From: Candidatus Scybalocola faecigallinarum
GTDB lineage: Bacteria; Bacillota; Clostridia; Lachnospirales; Lachnospiraceae
Direction: 5' to 3'
DNA length: 64,000 bases
Assembly: GCA_018711005.1 (NCBI GenBank)
Contig: DVIT01000062.1
Location: 44,694-108,693, forward strand
This document shows positions 61,620 to 64,000 of the stretch, piece after piece. Made by a program: the position numbers and the translations under genes. The notes under the pieces were generated by a model that made no database searches, had not been told where the DNA came from, and worked only from the letters and a program-made list of their open reading frames with translations. Within the stretch, counting starts at the first letter, position 1, and each line of letters opens with the position of its first letter.

Positions 61620-62859
61620 AATCGTAAAGGACTATCCCACGCCGTTTCATTTATATGATGAAAAGGGTATCCGTGAAAATGCCCGCAGAGTCAACAAAGC
61701 ATTTTCCTGGAATAAAGGCTTTCGGGAATACTTTGCTGTAAAGGCTACGCCAAATCCGTTTATTTTAAAAATCCTTCAGGAAGAAGGCTGCGGAACAGAC
61801 TGCTCATCCTTAACTGAGCTGATGATGTCCGATGTGTGCGGCTTTAAAGGACATGACATTATGTTTTCCTCCAACGATACGCCGGCAGAGGACTTTAAGC
61901 TGGCCAGCAAGCTTGGCGCCATCATTAACCTGGATGATATCAGCCATATTGAATTTTTAGAGCAGGTAACCGGTGCCATTCCTGAAACCATTTGCTGCCG
62001 TTTTAATACCGGCGGAGAATTTAAGATCAGTACATCCATTATGGATACACCGGGAGAAGCAAAGTACGGCTTTACAAGAGAACAGCTGACCGAAGGTTTT
62101 AAGATCCTTAAGGAAAAAGGCGTAAAAACCTTTGGACTTCACGCATTTCTTGCCAGCAATACAAAGACCAATGAATATTATCCTGCCCTTGCAAGGATCT
62201 TATTTAAGACCGCTGTAGAGCTGAAAGAGGAAACCGGCGCAGACATTAAGTTTATTAACCTGTCCGGCGGCGTCGGCGTACCTTATCATCCGGATGAGGA
62301 GCCTAATGATATTGAAGCCATTGGCGAAGGCGTGCGTCAGGCTTATGAAGAAATTCTTGTGTCGGCAGGAATGGACGATGTGGCTATTTTTACAGAAATG
62401 GGACGCTTTATGCTGGCGCCTTACGGTCATTTGATCACAAAAGCGATCCATGAGAAGAAGATCTTTAAGGATTACATTGGTCTGGACGCCTGTGCCTGCA
62501 ACCTGATGCGTCCGGCAATGTATGGCGCTTATCATCATATTACTGTGGCAGGAAAGGAAGATATGCCCTGCGATCATAAGTATGATGTAACCGGCTCTTT
62601 GTGTGAAAATAATGATAAATTTGCCGTAGACCGGATGCTTCCAAAGATTGATATTGGCGATTACATTATTATCCATGATACAGGCGCCCACGGATTTTCC
62701 ATGGGATACAATTATAACGGTAAGCTGCGCTCCGCAGAAGTGCTGTTAAAGGAGGACGGCTCCACCCAGCTGATCCGCCGGGCAGAAACTCCGGCCGATT
62801 ATTTTGCTACATTTGATTTTACCGGCATGTTTGATAAATATACAAAACAGTATAAATAA
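61579..62859 (+). CDS. lysA: diaminopimelate decarboxylase
   Basis: PLP alanine-racemase-fold enzyme (426 residues) that makes lysine from meso-diaminopimelate. The PLP lysine lies in YFAVKATPNP, the glycine-rich phosphate site in INLSGGVGVPYHP, the substrate-binding cysteine in GSLCENNDKFA, and DTGAHGFSM is near the C-terminus. AAAGGAG precedes the ATG inside trmB. CANSDC relatives exist, but motif spacing favours DAP decarboxylase. Confidence 0.87.
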   Translation: MKKVPFVTKQQLDEIVKDYPTPFHLYDEKGIRENARRVNKAFSWNKGFREYFAVKATPNPFILKILQEEGCGTDCSSLTELMMSDVCGFKGHDIMFSSNDTPAEDFKLASKLGAIINLDDISHIEFLEQVTGAIPETICCRFNTGGEFKISTSIMDTPGEAKYGFTREQLTEGFKILKEKGVKTFGLHAFLASNTKTNEYYPALARILFKTAVELKEETGADIKFINLSGGVGVPYHPDEEPNDIEAIGEGVRQAYEEILVSAGMDDVAIFTEMGRFMLAPYGHLITKAIHEKKIFKDYIGLDACACNLMRPAMYGAYHHITVAGKEDMPCDHKYDVTGSLCENNDKFAVDRMLPKIDIGDYIIIHDTGAHGFSMGYNYNGKLRSAEVLLKEDGSTQLIRRAETPADYFATFDFTGMFDKYTKQYK

Positions 62860-62869
62860 AATGAAAGTA

Positions 62870-62898
62870 TTTGCGCCGCGACTCAGTCGCGGCGCAAA
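62870..62898. terminator. hairpin terminator between converging lysA and dehydrogenase genes
   Basis: Perfect 13-bp stem TTTGCGCCGCGAC (62870-62882) / GTCGCGGCGCAAA (62886-62898), 3-base loop. T-richness on either side is modest. Confidence 0.7.
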
Positions 62899-62903
62899 AC
62901 TGT

Positions 62904-63848
62904 TTATACAAGATTTTCCGGACTTCCCGATAAAAATGCATTTACGTTTTTAAATACAATGCCTGCCCGAAGCTTCATGGACTCAGCTGTGGAAAATGCC
63001 ATGTGGGGAGACAGAAGGATGTTTTTGCAGGAGAGCAGGGGATGATCCGAAGGAACCGGGGGCTCCATTTCAAAAACATCAATACCGGCTCCGGCAATCC
63101 GGCCTTCATTTAAAGCATCGGCAAGCGCCTGGGAATCTACAACAGGCCCGCGGGCGGTATTGATCAGGATGGCACTGGATTTCATATGGGACAGCGCCTG
63201 TTTGTCAATAAGATTCCGGGACTTGTCTGTCAGCGGGCAGTGAAGGATGACCACATCACTTTGTTCCAGCAGGGGATATAAAGGTAAGTAGGTGATCCCT
63301 TCTTCGGACTTTCCGGGAGTAAAGCCATTATAAGCAAGGATATTGCATCCGAAAGCCTGGCACAGCTTTATGGTATGCATACCGATTGCTCCGGTTCCGA
63401 TGATTCCTACGGTTTTTCCAAAAAGCTCATAGCCGGTCAGGCCGTCTTTGGTCATTCCCTGGCGGCATCTTTCATCCCCTTCCCGGATCTGGCGCAGCAG
63501 TGTCAGGATCATGCCCATGGTCAGCTCCGAAACCGCCCGGGTAGAATAGCCGGAAGCATTGCTTACCAGGATCCCTCTGGATTTTGCGGCAGCGACAGGG
63601 ACATGATCTACGCCGGTAAAGGCGATATTAATATATTTTAAATGGGGACAATGCTCAATGACTTCCAGCGGCAGAGGCATATTGGCAAGCATAAGAATAT
63701 CTGCGTCCTTTGCCTCCTCAATAAGGGCTGCGGTATCATTGGTGCGGGGATAAGCTTTAAAATCATGCCCCTGCGCTCTTAATGGCTGCGCATATGTCTC
63801 AAGCTGCGTATCATCAATGGCTAAAGATTCGAGTAATACAATATTCAT
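62904..63848 (-). CDS. D-isomer-specific 2-hydroxyacid dehydrogenase
   Basis: 314-residue NAD(P)-dependent dehydrogenase, of the hydroxypyruvate/phosphoglycerate-dehydrogenase group. The NAD-binding motif is GIIGTGAIGMHTIKL; the catalytic residues are Arg in NTARGPVVD, Glu in FEMEPPVP and His in LSPHMAF. No ACT domain, so not a full SerA. AGGAGG precedes the ATG on this strand. A small dyad GGTAGT/ACTACC (63872-63890) lies upstream. The substrate is not determinable. Confidence 0.9.
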   Translation of the reverse strand: MNIVLLESLAIDDTQLETYAQPLRAQGHDFKAYPRTNDTAALIEEAKDADILMLANMPLPLEVIEHCPHLKYINIAFTGVDHVPVAAAKSRGILVSNASGYSTRAVSELTMGMILTLLRQIREGDERCRQGMTKDGLTGYELFGKTVGIIGTGAIGMHTIKLCQAFGCNILAYNGFTPGKSEEGITYLPLYPLLEQSDVVILHCPLTDKSRNLIDKQALSHMKSSAILINTARGPVVDSQALADALNEGRIAGAGIDVFEMEPPVPSDHPLLSCKNILLSPHMAFSTAESMKLRAGIVFKNVNAFLSGSPENLV

Positions 63849-63871
63849 AATGGTTCCTCCTAGTCAATAAT

Positions 63872-63890
63872 GGTAGTGTCAAATACTACC
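63872..63890. promoter_or_regulatory. dyad upstream of the dehydrogenase gene
   Basis: GGTAGT (63872-63877) with ACTACC (63885-63890), 24 bases before the start codon; possible operator. Confidence 0.35.
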
Positions 63891-64000
63891 TGTTTTTTTG
63901 TTTCAAAATATAATAAAAACCTTGATTTTAAGGGAAATCTGCAATAAAAAGAGCATTGACCTCCCTTTTCATGTATAATGTCAGTGACCAAACATCCATT

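Noticed and set aside
63957..63980. TTGACC...TATAAT promoter at the right edge
   Set aside because: Spacing is only 12 bases, too short for a sigma-A promoter; the downstream gene lies outside the window.

Overview
The window looks like a chromosomal segment of an anaerobic, spore-forming, low-to-medium GC Gram-positive bacterium of the Clostridia, most likely a gut Lachnospiraceae. The evidence is a set of sporulation and germination genes (SipL-type SPOCS/LysM protein, CotS-type kinase, GerA-type receptor genes, Csp-like subtilase), anaerobic enzymes (pyruvate formate-lyase and its activase, anaerobic cobaltochelatase), B12-dependent methionine synthase, strong AGGAGG ribosome sites, GTG/TTG starts and sigma-A promoters. 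The genus cannot be fixed from the sequence alone. No rRNA, tRNA or CRISPR array was seen.

Layout. 1-7.8 kb: 5'-truncated metH, fabH with its own promoter, orphan cbiK, MATE exporter, LTA-synthase-like protein. 7.8-8.75 kb: gene-free, with an inverted-repeat element and a structured leader before asnA. 8.76-20.5 kb: asnA, CotS-like kinase, phosphoglucomutase, PrcB_C lipoprotein, sipL, ispE, GntR regulator, and a two-gene germination-receptor operon in which GerAB is fused to a shortened GerAC. 20.6-21.5 kb: a divergent LysR/hydrolase pair that has lost both 5' ends. 21.7-24.0 kb: a GNAT-like protein and an esterase. 24.0-26.4 kb: a decayed, AT-richer island with remnants of a serine recombinase, an AbiE toxin-antitoxin pair and a type III methyltransferase. 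26.4-31.7 kb: lrgAB, an FAD protein, a second MATE exporter and an AraC regulator. 31.8-35.3 kb: a ZTP (pfl-motif) riboswitch, two tandem 120-bp structured repeats, pflB and pflA. 35.5-39.9 kb: a four-gene extracellular O-acylation cassette (SGNH, DUF4358, MBOAT, DHHW). 40.0-46.3 kb: an ABC ATPase, a giant permease with an extracellular coiled coil, and a coiled-coil M23 hydrolase, together resembling an FtsEX/CwlO-type cell-wall module. 46.3-53.4 kb: subtilase, fused RnfC-RnfD-like protein, TPR membrane protein, hflX. 53.4-64 kb: (p)ppGpp-synthetase-domain protein, pepT, thyA-folA, ilvE, DUF4038 glycosidase, TrmB regulator, lysA and a 2-hydroxyacid dehydrogenase.

How it fits together. One-carbon metabolism recurs: B12-dependent metH, formate production by PFL under a ZTP riboswitch, and thyA-folA. 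Envelope work is the other theme: LTA-like synthase, O-acylation cassette, ABC/M23 module, lrgAB. Several promoters are interleaved with perfect palindromes (ispE, the 40 kb ABC genes, lrgAB, trmB), and several intergenic repeat families occur more than once. The most unusual items are the GerAB-GerAC fusion with an internal lipobox, the orphan RnfC-RnfD fusion, the tandem structured repeats between the riboswitch and pflB, and the coiled-coil ABC/M23 module.
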